A stretch of DNA of 64,000 bases from Pseudomonas sp. CFBP 13711 (lineage in GTDB: Bacteria; Pseudomonadota; Gammaproteobacteria; Pseudomonadales; Pseudomonadaceae): positions 1,364 to 65,363 of the forward strand of contig NZ_JACYVI010000016.1 in the NCBI RefSeq assembly GCF_014842265.1, given 5' to 3'. Below the pieces are notes generated by a model. The model saw only the letters and a list, made by a program, of their open reading frames with translations. It was not told the DNA's origin and did no database searches. The translations under genes and the position numbers were made by a program. Numbering within the stretch: position 1 is the stretch's first letter; each line of letters opens with the position of its first letter. Positions 18,206-26,975 of this stretch are shown here, in pieces.

Positions 18206-19552
18206 TTACTTGAGTGCTGCAACGCGCCCCCCCTTTTCTGCAAACGGAGGACAGCTCGGTTCGGCAGTTGCACGAGGAAAGGTTTCACTCTCAAAAGGTT
18301 CCGCCTCATTATTAAGTGCGCGATTCATTTTAGCGTTATCCAAGGCACCTACCCACTTGGCAATCGCCATTGTACCAACGCCATTTCCTATCGTATTGGT
18401 GATGGCCCGGGCTTCTGACATGAACCTATCCACCCCTAACAACAGCACCATACCCGCCACGGGAATTGTACCCAAAGAGGCTAGCGTCGCTGCGAGAATG
18501 ATGAAACCCGAACCTGTTACCCCGGCCGAACCCTTAGACGTAAACATCAGCACTGCAAGAACGATCAGTTGATCTGTGAGGGTCAAAGGTGTGTTGGTTG
18601 CTTGAGCGATAAAAATTGCCGCGATAGTGTAATAAATTGCCTGGCCGTCAGGATTAAATGTCAAACCTGAAGGTATTATCATACCGGCAACCGGCTTGGA
18701 GACACCGGCTCTCTCCATTTTTGAGATCATCTGTGGCAAGACGGATTCGGACGAACTTGTGCCCAACACAGTGAACAATTCTTCCTTGATAAAGCGCAAG
18801 AATTTCCAGAGGCTGAAACCACTGTAGCGGCAGATGGGCCCCAGCACACAGATAACGAACACCCCGCACGTCAGGTACACACAGGCCATCAATTTTCCGA
18901 GGGAGAACAGCGAACCAAAACCATACTTGCCAATGGTGAACGCTATAGCACCGAATGCGCCGATGGGTGCCAGGCGCATGACCATGTTGACGATCCGGAA
19001 CATGCCCTGCATGAGGCTGTCCAGAGTGTCCACGAAGGTCTTTGCGCGCGGGCCTACCTGCGCCAGGGCCACGCCAAGCAAAATCGAGAACAGCAAGATT
19101 TGCAGCACGTTCCCCTTGGCGAAGGCGTCCACAATGGTGTCAGGAATGATGTTCATGACGAAATCCATGAACGAGGCGTGTTTGGCAGCCGTGGTGTAAG
19201 TCGCAAGGCTCGAAGTGTCAAGACTGGCGATGTCGACGTTCATGCCAACACCCGGTTTGAACACGTTGACCACCACCAGCCCGACCACCAGCGCCAGGGT
19301 CGAGACCACCTCAAAATAGATCAGGGCACGGAAGCCGACGCGCCCCAGTTCTTTCATACTCTCCATTTTGGCGATCCCGGTTACCACGGTGAGGAATATC
19401 ACCGGCGCCAGAAGCATTTTGATCAGTTTGATGAAGGCGTCGCCCAAGGGCTTGAGCGCTGTGCCGGTCTCAGGCACCAGTACCCCGATAATGGCGCCGA
19501 GGATAACGGCCAGCAGAACCTGTACGTAGAGCTTTCCAAAAATTCTTTTCAT
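18206..19552 (-). CDS. dctA: C4-dicarboxylate:cation symporter (DctA type)
   Basis: Inner-membrane symporter of the DAACS family, 448 aa from the ATG at 19552 (MKRIFGKLYVQVL). The frame is open 54 bp further up, but homologues start here. Family hallmarks are present: the serine-rich loop SSSESVLPQM, the transport motif NPDGQAIYYTIAAIFIAQA, and TSKGSAGVTGSGFIILAATL. It imports succinate, fumarate, malate or related C4 acids with protons or sodium. It follows a tartrate/D-malate dehydrogenase gene on the same strand (115 bp gap), so this copy probably supplies D-malate or tartrate to that enzyme rather than being the housekeeping succinate carrier. Substrate is inferred from context. Confidence 0.88.
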   Translation of the reverse strand: MKRIFGKLYVQVLLAVILGAIIGVLVPETGTALKPLGDAFIKLIKMLLAPVIFLTVVTGIAKMESMKELGRVGFRALIYFEVVSTLALVVGLVVVNVFKPGVGMNVDIASLDTSSLATYTTAAKHASFMDFVMNIIPDTIVDAFAKGNVLQILLFSILLGVALAQVGPRAKTFVDTLDSLMQGMFRIVNMVMRLAPIGAFGAIAFTIGKYGFGSLFSLGKLMACVYLTCGVFVICVLGPICRYSGFSLWKFLRFIKEELFTVLGTSSSESVLPQMISKMERAGVSKPVAGMIIPSGLTFNPDGQAIYYTIAAIFIAQATNTPLTLTDQLIVLAVLMFTSKGSAGVTGSGFIILAATLASLGTIPVAGMVLLLGVDRFMSEARAITNTIGNGVGTMAIAKWVGALDNAKMNRALNNEAEPFESETFPRATAEPSCPPFAEKGGRVAALK

Positions 19553-19666
19553 GACGGGGCCCTGATTTTTTATTGTTGTCAGGAAATGCCCAAGGGTCGG
19601 ATCCATGATCCCCCCGGGCGTTGTGCCGCAGCAGTGTTTGAATCGGCAGAACGTGGCGCCGTTGAC

Positions 19667-20722
19667 TCAGCGATTGATCAGTGCAATGACCGCATCGGTG
19701 ATCTCGCGCGTGGTTGCCGTGCCGCCCAGATCAGGTGTATGCAGGCCGCTTTCAGTCACCGCTTCGATCGCCGACATCAGTTGCTTGCCGGCGGCAGGCT
19801 CGCCGAGGTACTCAAGCATCATTGCTGCGGTCCAGAACGTCGCGATGGGATTAGCGACGCCCTTGCCAGTGATGTCGAAGGCCGAGCCGTGAATCGGTTC
19901 GAACATCGACGGGAATTGACGTGACGGGTTGAGGTTGGCGGTCGGCGCAATGCCCAGGCTGCCTGACAATGCGGCCGCAAGGTCCGACAGGATATCGGCG
20001 TGCAGGTTGGTGGCGACTATGACATCAAGTGTCGAGGGCTTGAGCACCATGCGCGTGGTCACGGCGTCGACCAGTTCCTTGTCGATTTTGACGTCCGGGA
20101 AGTCTTTCGCCACTTCGTAGAAAATCTCGTCCCACAGCACCATACCATGGCGCTGAGCGTTGGACTTGGTGACCATTGTCAGGTGTTTGCGCGGACGGCT
20201 GCGTGCCAGTTCGAAGGCAAAGCGGTGAATACGTTCAACCCCTGTACGGGTGAAAATTGACACCTCGGTCGCCACCTCTTCCGGCAGGCCACGGTGGACA
20301 CGGCCGCCATTTCCCGAGTATTCGCCTTCGGAGTTTTCCCGCACCACCACCCAGTCAATCTGATCGCCGTTGTGCAGCGGGCTCTTTACACCGGGCAGTA
20401 CGCGAGCCGGCCGTACGTTGGCGTACTGGTCGAAACCCTGGCAAATCGGCAGGCGCAGGCCCCACAGGGAAATATGATCGGGGACGTTCAAGGCACCCAC
20501 AGCGCCGAAGAAGATGGCATCGAAGGTCTTGAGCTCTTCCAGGCCATCTTCGGGAATGTAGTAGCCGTTTCTCAGGTAGTTATCGGAGTTCCAGTCGAAG
20601 TCCTTGAAGGCCAGGTCAAAGCCGGATTTCTTCGACAGGGCCTTGAGAACTTCTACCCCGGCGGCGATCACTTCTACGCCAATGCCGTCACCCGGAACCG
20701 CTGCAATTTTGTATGTACTCAT
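19667..20722 (-). CDS. Tartrate / D-malate dehydrogenase (decarboxylating)
   Basis: A 351-aa member of the beta-decarboxylating dehydrogenase family (isocitrate, isopropylmalate, tartrate, D-malate). N-terminal GDGIG, the substrate loop VVRENSEGEYSGNGG, an NAQRHG stretch carrying the catalytic-lysine region, and NLHADILSDLAAALSGSLG with two metal-binding aspartates are visible. The size and the SEGEYSG sequence fit the tartrate/D-malate group (TtuC, DmlA), which use NAD+ with Mn2+ or Mg2+ and give pyruvate and CO2 from D-malate. Divergent to a LysR regulator and upstream of a dicarboxylate symporter, which is the layout of E. coli dmlR-dmlA plus a transporter. D-malate versus meso-tartrate preference cannot be decided here. 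Confidence 0.85.
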   Translation of the reverse strand: MSTYKIAAVPGDGIGVEVIAAGVEVLKALSKKSGFDLAFKDFDWNSDNYLRNGYYIPEDGLEELKTFDAIFFGAVGALNVPDHISLWGLRLPICQGFDQYANVRPARVLPGVKSPLHNGDQIDWVVVRENSEGEYSGNGGRVHRGLPEEVATEVSIFTRTGVERIHRFAFELARSRPRKHLTMVTKSNAQRHGMVLWDEIFYEVAKDFPDVKIDKELVDAVTTRMVLKPSTLDVIVATNLHADILSDLAAALSGSLGIAPTANLNPSRQFPSMFEPIHGSAFDITGKGVANPIATFWTAAMMLEYLGEPAAGKQLMSAIEAVTESGLHTPDLGGTATTREITDAVIALINR

Positions 20723-20858
20723 CGTCAGTAACTTCCCGCTCGGTTTTTATTTTGTCCGTTGAACAGGGCTGTCCAATCGGGGTGTGAGCGGAGTATATGT
20801 ATGACTGAGAACAGTGTGAGTGTCTCGAAATCACTACATCCATAACCCTGAGTTACTA

Positions 20859-21782
20859 ATGAGTCAGACTCTGGACCTCTCGTTTTTCCACCTGCTGGCC
20901 AATCAGGGCAGCCTTGCCGCGACCGCGCGTGAGCTAGGTGTGACGCCGCCTGCAGTCAGCAAACGCTTAACAGCACTGGAGGCGCGCCTAGGTGTTCGTC
21001 TTATCAACCGCACCACTCGGTCGATGAGTCTGACGGCGGAAGGCGAGCTGTATTTTTCCCATGCCGCGCGGATTCTCACTCAGATCGACGAGGTTGAGCA
21101 GCTGGTCAGCAGTAGTCGAGCAACCCCTAAAGGCTTGATACGTGTCAATGCTTCACTAGGCTTTGGGCGTCGCTACATCGGTCCAGCGCTAGCCGCGTTT
21201 TTCTCGCGCTACCCCGAGGTGCAGATCCAACTGGAAATCAGTGATCACCCGCTGGATCTCGCGACTCACGGCTTTGACTTGGGCATTCGTTTCGGCACGC
21301 TGCCGGATGCTGCTTTTCATGCGCGCAAGATCGCCTCCAATCGCCGTCTGCTATGCGCCTCTCCGCTTTATCTAGAAAAACATGGTGTGCCCCAGCGGCT
21401 TGCGGACTTGCAGAACCACAACTGCATCTTTCTGAGGCAGAACGAAACGCCCTACGGTGTATGGAGCTTCGCTAATGGTAGTCGCACTCAGAACATCAAA
21501 GTTCGAGGAGCACTGGGCTGTAACGATGGGGAAGTCGCCCTGAATTGGGCGCTGGAAGGCTACGGCATCTTGCTGCGGGCCGAATGGGACATAGCACGCT
21601 ATGTACGCAGTGGTCGTCTGCGGCTCCTGCTGGAAGATCAAACACCAGCGCGAGCGGATGTTTATGCGGTTTATCCACAGCAGTTATACCTCTCCGCACG
21701 AGTGCGCAGTTTAATCGACTTCTTGGTCGAGCGCTTCGACCATATCGATAACCTGAGTGGACACGATGTGCCCCTCCCGTGA
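20859..21782 (+). CDS. LysR family transcriptional regulator (DmlR-like)
   Basis: A 307-aa regulator from the ATG at 20859; the upstream in-frame start at 20820 gives an unusual leader. The N-terminal winged HTH (about residues 5-62) has the usual LAATARELGVTPPAVSKRLT helix pair followed by the long linker helix. The C-terminal part is a two-lobed effector domain (about 88-290). It is transcribed away from the tartrate/D-malate dehydrogenase gene with a spacing of about 135 bp, the normal arrangement for a LysR protein that controls its neighbour in response to the substrate. Control of the dehydrogenase and symporter is inferred. A small ORF overlaps its last 17 bases. Confidence 0.9.
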   Translation: MSQTLDLSFFHLLANQGSLAATARELGVTPPAVSKRLTALEARLGVRLINRTTRSMSLTAEGELYFSHAARILTQIDEVEQLVSSSRATPKGLIRVNASLGFGRRYIGPALAAFFSRYPEVQIQLEISDHPLDLATHGFDLGIRFGTLPDAAFHARKIASNRRLLCASPLYLEKHGVPQRLADLQNHNCIFLRQNETPYGVWSFANGSRTQNIKVRGALGCNDGEVALNWALEGYGILLRAEWDIARYVRSGRLRLLLEDQTPARADVYAVYPQQLYLSARVRSLIDFLVERFDHIDNLSGHDVPLP

Positions 21783-22032
21783 AAGCATTGCAGCGATTTA
21801 TGAGCTTGTCTCAGCGCCGTCGATCCTAACGCTGGTAGCTCCCAGCCGCGAGGCCAGTATCGAGCTGCTGCTTGAGCAAACGAGGATTTTGAACGACAGC
21901 GGATTTGCCGCTGGAGAGCATCTGTTGTTGCGAATCCATATCGGCTTGCTAAAAGACGCGCTCGCCGGGGTTACAACTATGGGACCATGCCCTGTGATGC
22001 TTACGTCAATGTCGAGTACATCCCTTAAGTGA
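21766..22032 (+). CDS. Possible small protein or gene remnant (88 aa)
   Basis: This frame overlaps the end of the LysR gene. The first 60 residues look protein-like (helical, with SAPSILTLVAPSREASIELL and LLLRIHIGLLKDAL), but the rest looks like random reading-through, as if a longer gene were cut off. No clear ribosome-binding site or family is recognised. It may be a decayed fragment brought in with the neighbouring mobile sequence. Confidence 0.25.
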   Translation: MCPSRESIAAIYELVSAPSILTLVAPSREASIELLLEQTRILNDSGFAAGEHLLLRIHIGLLKDALAGVTTMGPCPVMLTSMSSTSLK

Positions 22033-22566
22033 ACAATGTGTCTGCCACCCGAACGAGGAGCTAGTCATGCCATTATCCAAATCTATGCAGTTTTTTTCCC
22101 GATGTCCCCATATAGCGCGCCTCACTGCGCCCGCTAGCCGCGTGCAATTTGTGATCCTGCGCAGCGAAGCACTGCGGGTGAATCACTTTTGCCCCGGGCT
22201 GGATATTCGATGAGGAACCTTGGGATCCCCGTCCTTCTGCAGCTTCTTTCGCGTGAGTCAGTTGTGGCCTTCCACAGAAAGCCCCCAGACTTCACGCAAA
22301 GTCCTGGGGACTATTTAACGGATATACCGTTACTGGCAAAACGCATCCCTGTTCGCCGGCACCCGTCCCGGTTTACTTTCGGCCAAGAATGAATTCGATT
22401 GAAAATGCGAGTTGACACTCATTTGGTCGGGTATCTTCCTCGGCTAGCCCAAATTGCGGTTTTATTCACCTACGTGCCTAGCAAGGCTATCCACTTGAGT
22501 GAGTAAGGCACTGTATACTCATACAGATCTACTACTCGCCTCACTCAGACCAGGACCTCTGTTCGA
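22033..22566. other. Gene-poor stretch with a 48-codon ORF and repeat R1
   Basis: A 534-bp gap upstream of the GAF kinase. An ATG at 22067 with GAGGAG six bases upstream opens a 48-codon frame to 22213, of unrecognised sequence. It also contains the 55-bp hairpin-plus-palindrome element (22278-22332). The last 100 bp should hold the kinase promoter; I cannot single out -35/-10 boxes with confidence. Confidence 0.4.
22278..22332 (+). repeat. Hairpin-plus-palindrome element, copy R1
   Basis: A 55-bp element. It starts with an imperfect GC-rich hairpin (CCCCCAGACTT pairing with AAGTCCTGGGG, 9 of 11 pairs), followed directly by TATTTAACGG and the palindrome AACGGATATACCGTT. The same layout and length recur in the same orientation at 27905-27959, where the stem bases differ but still pair. 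The hairpin may act as a terminator, or as a folded part of a recombination site. Confidence 0.7.
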
Positions 22567-23757
22567 ATGCCAAACTCAAGCTTTGCGATCGACGTTGCTT
22601 CAATCAAACAGATGGAGAGCATTCCGCTGATTCTGAGGATGGTCAAAGCCACTACTGGCTTGCGATTCGCGGCGGTGGCAAGGGTTACGGAATCGCGCTG
22701 GATCGCTTGCGCAGTGGATGATGATGCAGGACTGGAACTGGACGTCGGCAGTGAGCGTGTGAGCGCGCAGACCTTGTGTGATCAGGTTCGCCGAATGCGT
22801 CGATCATTGGTTTATGGCGAGGGTTTTTACGAACTAACGCGATCTGACTACCCAGTCTGTGCGCCGAGTGATATTCCATCCGCTCAAAGCCACATATCAA
22901 TCCCCATCATCACAGCTGACGGGCAGTTCTTCGGTACGTTATGCGCACTGGACACAGCCTCGGTCGTACTGAACGAGCAAAATGTCGTCACTACGCTTGA
23001 GCTGTTTGCTCAGCTGATTGCTTCAAATTTGGACCTTCACGATCGCCTTCGGCGCAGTGAATCGCAGTTGGGCGAATCAATCGAAATTGGGCGGCTGCGC
23101 GAGCAGTTCGTCGCGGTACTCAGCCATGACCTTCGTACTCCGCTAAGTGCCGTCAGACTGAGCGCAGACGCCTTGCACGGTGATGTCTCCGAGAACCGTC
23201 GCCGAGTATTGGCTGACGCCATCCGAACGAGCGCTGCACGCATGTCGGCATTGATCGAAGACGTTTTGGACTTTACGCGCTGTCAGTTGGGAGGGGATGT
23301 CAGCATTAAACCTCGCCGGGTTGCAGACATTTTTGGAGCGCTTGAACCTGTGGTACAGGAAGTGCGCTTGGCTAATCCGCAAGCAAACATTGTTTTTCAA
23401 CACACAGGTGCGGCAACCCTGCTATGTGATCCAGGCCGGATCAAGCAACTGCTGTCCAATCTGGCTGCCAATGCTGTGGCCCACGGCCTTAAGGGTGGAC
23501 CTATCCTGATCAAGGGACAGGTCAACCAGAGCACGCTGCAGTTGACGTGCACAAATGTCGGACAGCCTATTCCCGAATCGCTGCTTGGCTCACTTTTCGA
23601 ACCCTTCACTCGGACAAAACACGACAGCCCCTCGGAAGGACTGGGACTGGGACTGTACATCTGCTCGCAGATCGCTAAGGCGCATGGTGGCACGTTAAGC
23701 GTATGCTCCTCAGAACAGGCCACTACATTTTCAGTGACACTGCCAATTCGATCGTGA
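22567..23757 (+). CDS. GAF-domain sensor histidine kinase
   Basis: A soluble kinase of 396 aa. It has an N-terminal GAF domain (about residues 15-155), then a HisKA helix with H187 in VAVLSHDLRTPLSAVR, and a HATPase domain with an N box near LLSNLAANAVAHG and a GLGLGLYI lid. The GAF domain lacks an obvious chromophore cysteine of bacteriophytochromes, so redox, small-molecule or indirect light input are all possible. It is followed at about 100 bp by a single-domain response regulator and then a LOV hybrid kinase, all on one strand, suggesting a three-gene signalling unit in which the small regulator passes phosphate between the kinases. Confidence 0.9.
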   Translation: MPNSSFAIDVASIKQMESIPLILRMVKATTGLRFAAVARVTESRWIACAVDDDAGLELDVGSERVSAQTLCDQVRRMRRSLVYGEGFYELTRSDYPVCAPSDIPSAQSHISIPIITADGQFFGTLCALDTASVVLNEQNVVTTLELFAQLIASNLDLHDRLRRSESQLGESIEIGRLREQFVAVLSHDLRTPLSAVRLSADALHGDVSENRRRVLADAIRTSAARMSALIEDVLDFTRCQLGGDVSIKPRRVADIFGALEPVVQEVRLANPQANIVFQHTGAATLLCDPGRIKQLLSNLAANAVAHGLKGGPILIKGQVNQSTLQLTCTNVGQPIPESLLGSLFEPFTRTKHDSPSEGLGLGLYICSQIAKAHGGTLSVCSSEQATTFSVTLPIRS

Positions 23758-23859
23758 GGCACTTCTAGGGCCTTGGGATATCGACAAATGGCAGCAGAAT
23801 GTCTGAATCGCAACCCCCATCGCTGGTCACAACAGGATCCTCGCTGAAATTATACGGTT

Positions 23860-24237
23860 ATGAACTCAATCATCGTTGTCGAAGACGAAGAACTGATCCT
23901 TGAGCTGATGGTGGATGTGCTCGAACTGTACGGCTACACCGTGCGGCCGTTCATCAGAGCTGATCTGGCCTGGCAGTTCATACAGGCGTGTGATCATCCA
24001 CTGCGCTTGCTGATTACTGATCTGAAAATGCCCGGCACGATCGACGGTGTAGAGCTAGTCAAGCTTGTTCACCAGCTCCAGCCTGACATACCTGTTGTCG
24101 TCGCCTCTGGTTTCCACTCTGCCTCTGAAACCCTGGCTGACGAGGGGGTAGTCTGGTTGCCTAAACCATTCAACATCGATCAGCTTTATACCATTTGCCA
24201 GCGGCTCGCGCCTCTTCCCCTGATTCCTCTTGGCTAA
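23860..24237 (+). CDS. Single-domain response regulator
   Basis: A free receiver domain of 125 aa with no output domain. The acidic pocket is at E8, D9 and E10 (VVEDEE), the phospho-acceptor D54 is in LLITDLKMPG, a conserved Ser lies in ASGFHS, and the Lys is in LPKPF. Such proteins act as phosphate shuttles, phosphate sinks or protein-protein switches. It sits between a GAF kinase and a LOV hybrid kinase, 45 bp upstream of the latter, and so probably exchanges phosphate with one or both. Confidence 0.92.
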   Translation: MNSIIVVEDEELILELMVDVLELYGYTVRPFIRADLAWQFIQACDHPLRLLITDLKMPGTIDGVELVKLVHQLQPDIPVVVASGFHSASETLADEGVVWLPKPFNIDQLYTICQRLAPLPLIPLG

Positions 24238-24282
24238 GCCCTCAGGTCGATAACACACGCTTGCTTTCATTACGGAACTTAG

Positions 24283-25881
24283 ATGCCGAACCAATCAACG
24301 CGCGTTAACAACAGTTCCACTGGTGACATCAGCGGTTCGGACCACAATATTTTTTTTGCGGCGGTCGAGACCACCCGCATGCCCATGATCGTCACTGACC
24401 CGAAGCGTCCCGATAACCCCATTATCTTTGCGAACAACGCTTTCATTGATATGACTGGTTACCGCCGCGATGAGATTGTGGGGTCCAACTGTAGGTTTTT
24501 GCAGGGCCCAGAAACCGATCGCGAAGTGGTGCGGCAAGTACGCCAGGCGATCGACTCACAGAGTGAGATCGCCGTCGAGCTGGTCAACTACAAAAAGGAT
24601 GGCTCAAGCTTTTGGAACGCGTTGTTTATCTCCCCTGTGTACAACGATGCTGGCGATTTGATTTATTTTTTTGCCTCCCAGCTGGACGTAAGTCGCCGCC
24701 GCGATGCTGAAGATGGACTCCGGCAGGCACAAAAAATGGAAGCCCTGGGACAGCTTACAGGCGGCATCGCGCATGACTTCAACAACCTGCTGCAGGTGAT
24801 GATCGGCTACCTGGACATGATCCAGCGCACGGCCGACAAACCTCAATACGACCAGCAACGAATACTACGCAGCGCTGGAAATGCCCGAGACGCGGCGGAG
24901 CGTGCGAAAACGTTGACTCAACAACTCCTCGCGTTCTCTCGCAAGCAAAAGCTTCAGGGAAGGGTGATCAATCTAAACGCCACCGTCACCTCTGCCCAGG
25001 AAATGGCTGTGCGCACATTGGTGGACACCGACATCAGATTGGTACTCGAGCACGACTTGTGGAACTGCAGGGTCGACCCGACGCAGACTGAAGTCGCTCT
25101 CCTTAACATTTTCATCAATGCCAGGGATGCGCTGGAAGCTGCCGAAAATCGGCAACTTACTATTGAAACCAAAAATGTGGCGGTCCAGGATCTGGCTTCA
25201 ACCTCATATGACGGTTTGATGCCCGGGCGGTACGTGAGCGTCGCGATTACCGACAATGGTTCCGGAATGCCAGCGGCCATCGTCAACCGTGTCATGGACC
25301 CTTTTTTTACCACCAAGGAGGAAGGCAAGGGTTCTGGCCTAGGCTTGTCCATGGTGTACGGATTCATGAAGCAATCCGGTGGCACTGCGAGGATCTATTC
25401 CGAAGAGGGAATCGGCACCACGATCCGCATGTACTTTCCGGCGGATGATAGTCAACTGCACATGCTTACGGCTGCGGAGCAAATTCTGGAACAATCAGGC
25501 CATGAACGCATTTTGGTCGTGGAAGATCGCCCAGATGTCGCGGAGCTGGCCAGAATGGTATTGGAAGAATATGGCTATTCCTGCGCGCTCGCACTCAGCG
25601 GCAAGGAGGCGTTGACCGTTCTCAAAGACGACGGTCCATTTGACCTGCTGTTTACCGACTTGATCATGCCAGGCGGCATGAATGGAATCATGCTGGCCCG
25701 GGAAGCCAAGCGTCTTTACCCTGCCCTGAAAATTTTGCTTACAACCGGATATTCAGAGAACTCGCTTGAGCGGACCGATACAGGTGGCACTGACTACGAC
25801 GTCATATCCAAGCCTTATATTCCGACCGACCTTGCAAAGAAAATCAGACAAGTCATGGAGGGTCCCAACGGAGTGAGCTAA
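24283..25881 (+). CDS. Blue-light sensor LOV hybrid histidine kinase
   Basis: A 532-aa photoreceptor kinase. The N-terminal LOV domain (about 22-135) carries GSNCRFLQG, with C70 as the cysteine that forms a flavin adduct on blue light, plus the NN and QLDVS motifs that hold FMN. A HisKA helix follows with H164 in GIAHDFNNLL, then a HATPase domain with FFTTKEEGKGSGLGLS, and a C-terminal receiver with phospho-acceptor D459 in LLFTDLIMPG. Order and length match the LOV-HK of Pseudomonas syringae (about 534 aa), shown to be light-activated. No bacteriophytochrome gene is nearby; the partners here appear to be the small response regulator and GAF kinase just upstream. Confidence 0.95.
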   Translation: MPNQSTRVNNSSTGDISGSDHNIFFAAVETTRMPMIVTDPKRPDNPIIFANNAFIDMTGYRRDEIVGSNCRFLQGPETDREVVRQVRQAIDSQSEIAVELVNYKKDGSSFWNALFISPVYNDAGDLIYFFASQLDVSRRRDAEDGLRQAQKMEALGQLTGGIAHDFNNLLQVMIGYLDMIQRTADKPQYDQQRILRSAGNARDAAERAKTLTQQLLAFSRKQKLQGRVINLNATVTSAQEMAVRTLVDTDIRLVLEHDLWNCRVDPTQTEVALLNIFINARDALEAAENRQLTIETKNVAVQDLASTSYDGLMPGRYVSVAITDNGSGMPAAIVNRVMDPFFTTKEEGKGSGLGLSMVYGFMKQSGGTARIYSEEGIGTTIRMYFPADDSQLHMLTAAEQILEQSGHERILVVEDRPDVAELARMVLEEYGYSCALALSGKEALTVLKDDGPFDLLFTDLIMPGGMNGIMLAREAKRLYPALKILLTTGYSENSLERTDTGGTDYDVISKPYIPTDLAKKIRQVMEGPNGVS

Positions 25882-26047
25882 TGGATAGAAAGCCAAGCAG
25901 TGCCGATACTCGCGATGATGGGTTTTGCCCGCTCCCCCAAAACGTGGCGAGCAAGAAGCGCGGTTGAATAGCCCCGGTATGCACTGCGACATCAGTACTC
26001 AAAATTATAAGAAACTCGTTATCAACAATTATTGGGAGGATCTCACC

Positions 26048-26416
26048 GTGGTGTCATACGTCAACAATGTGCACGACGAAAGATACAAGTGTGTCAACAG
26101 AGAGTGTCAACGCACTGATTTGGAGCCGGACGCCGTGAACATGGAAAAGTGGACCTGTAAAACTTGCAAAAAACCCGTGCATGTCAAGATCAAAGATGCA
26201 GGTCGTCCGCTCTGGGTGAAGCGTATTCGCGCTAAAGCCGTAAAAGCAGGAACCGACATGGTGTATTTGCCCCATAAATTCGATCGGGCGTTCCAGGTGA
26301 AAACTTCGGCAAAAGGAACAGGAAAAGACCACAGCCATCAATGGATGCTGGTTTTGGCAGATAATGGATCAACCCTATATCGAATGCCTGACGATTACGT
26401 AGATGTCGACGCATGA
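26048..26416 (+). CDS. Zinc-ribbon hypothetical protein (122 aa)
   Basis: I start this gene at the GTG at 26048, seven bases after a strong GGGAGGA ribosome-binding site; an adjacent GTG at 26051 is equally possible. The frame is open further upstream, but that part has no start signal. Residues 14-19 (CVNREC) and 36-39 (CKTC) form a four-cysteine zinc-ribbon pattern. The C-terminal part is a small mixed domain with a KDHSHQWMLVLADNG stretch. No family is recognised. It follows the LOV kinase by about 170 bp on the same strand and precedes integrase debris, so it may belong to the light module or to the mobile element. Confidence 0.65.
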   Translation: MVSYVNNVHDERYKCVNRECQRTDLEPDAVNMEKWTCKTCKKPVHVKIKDAGRPLWVKRIRAKAVKAGTDMVYLPHKFDRAFQVKTSAKGTGKDHSHQWMLVLADNGSTLYRMPDDYVDVDA

Positions 26417-26975
26417 ATCACCCTGCCGATTCTAATGCCGGCGCAGCAAGACACAGCTGCAGATCGCCGGCAAACGCCGTCTGACCGCTGCCGAGTTTCA
26501 GATACTGGCTGAGGTGCCGGCAGCGGTCGAATGGTTCGCCAATATCGACAACCCGCGCACACGGCGGGCTTATCAGGCCGACCTCGAAGACTTCTGTGGA
26601 TTTGTTGGCCTTACTGCAGCAGGGGAATTTCGCTCGGTCAATCGCGCACACGTTTTAGCCTGGCGCGCCGAGCTGGAACAGCGCGGCCTCGCCGGTGCCA
26701 CGATCCGCCGCAAACTCGCGGCGCTGGCCAGCCTGTTCGATCACCTGCTGGAGAGCAACGCAGTCGCGGGCGGCAACCCGGTGCACGGGGTCAAAAGACC
26801 TAAAATCGAAACCAATGAAGGCAAGACTCCAGCGCTTGGTGATCACCAGGCCAAGGCCCTGCTTGATGCGCTAGATCCGGACACGCCCAAAGGCAAGCGC
26901 GATCGGGCGATTCTGGGGGTGCTGCTGTACCACGGGCTACGCCGCGAAGAGGCTGCGCAGTTGATGCTCGCCGAC
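26413..26975 (+). pseudogene. Tyrosine integrase, truncated second copy
   Basis: The frame from about 26436 (RRLTAAEFQILAEVPAAVEWF) to about 26975 (LRREEAAQLMLAD) is clearly the same integrase family as the copy at 12429. It covers the N-terminal DNA-binding half and the first catalytic arginine. The ATG at 26413 is out of frame with it, so the original start is lost or shifted. At about 26976 the similarity stops abruptly: the lysine, HxxR and tyrosine regions are gone, and the following sequence is the 3' part of a gene on the other strand. It cannot be catalytic. In this copy the IRRKLAALASLF segment, frameshifted in the first copy, is intact. Confidence 0.85.
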
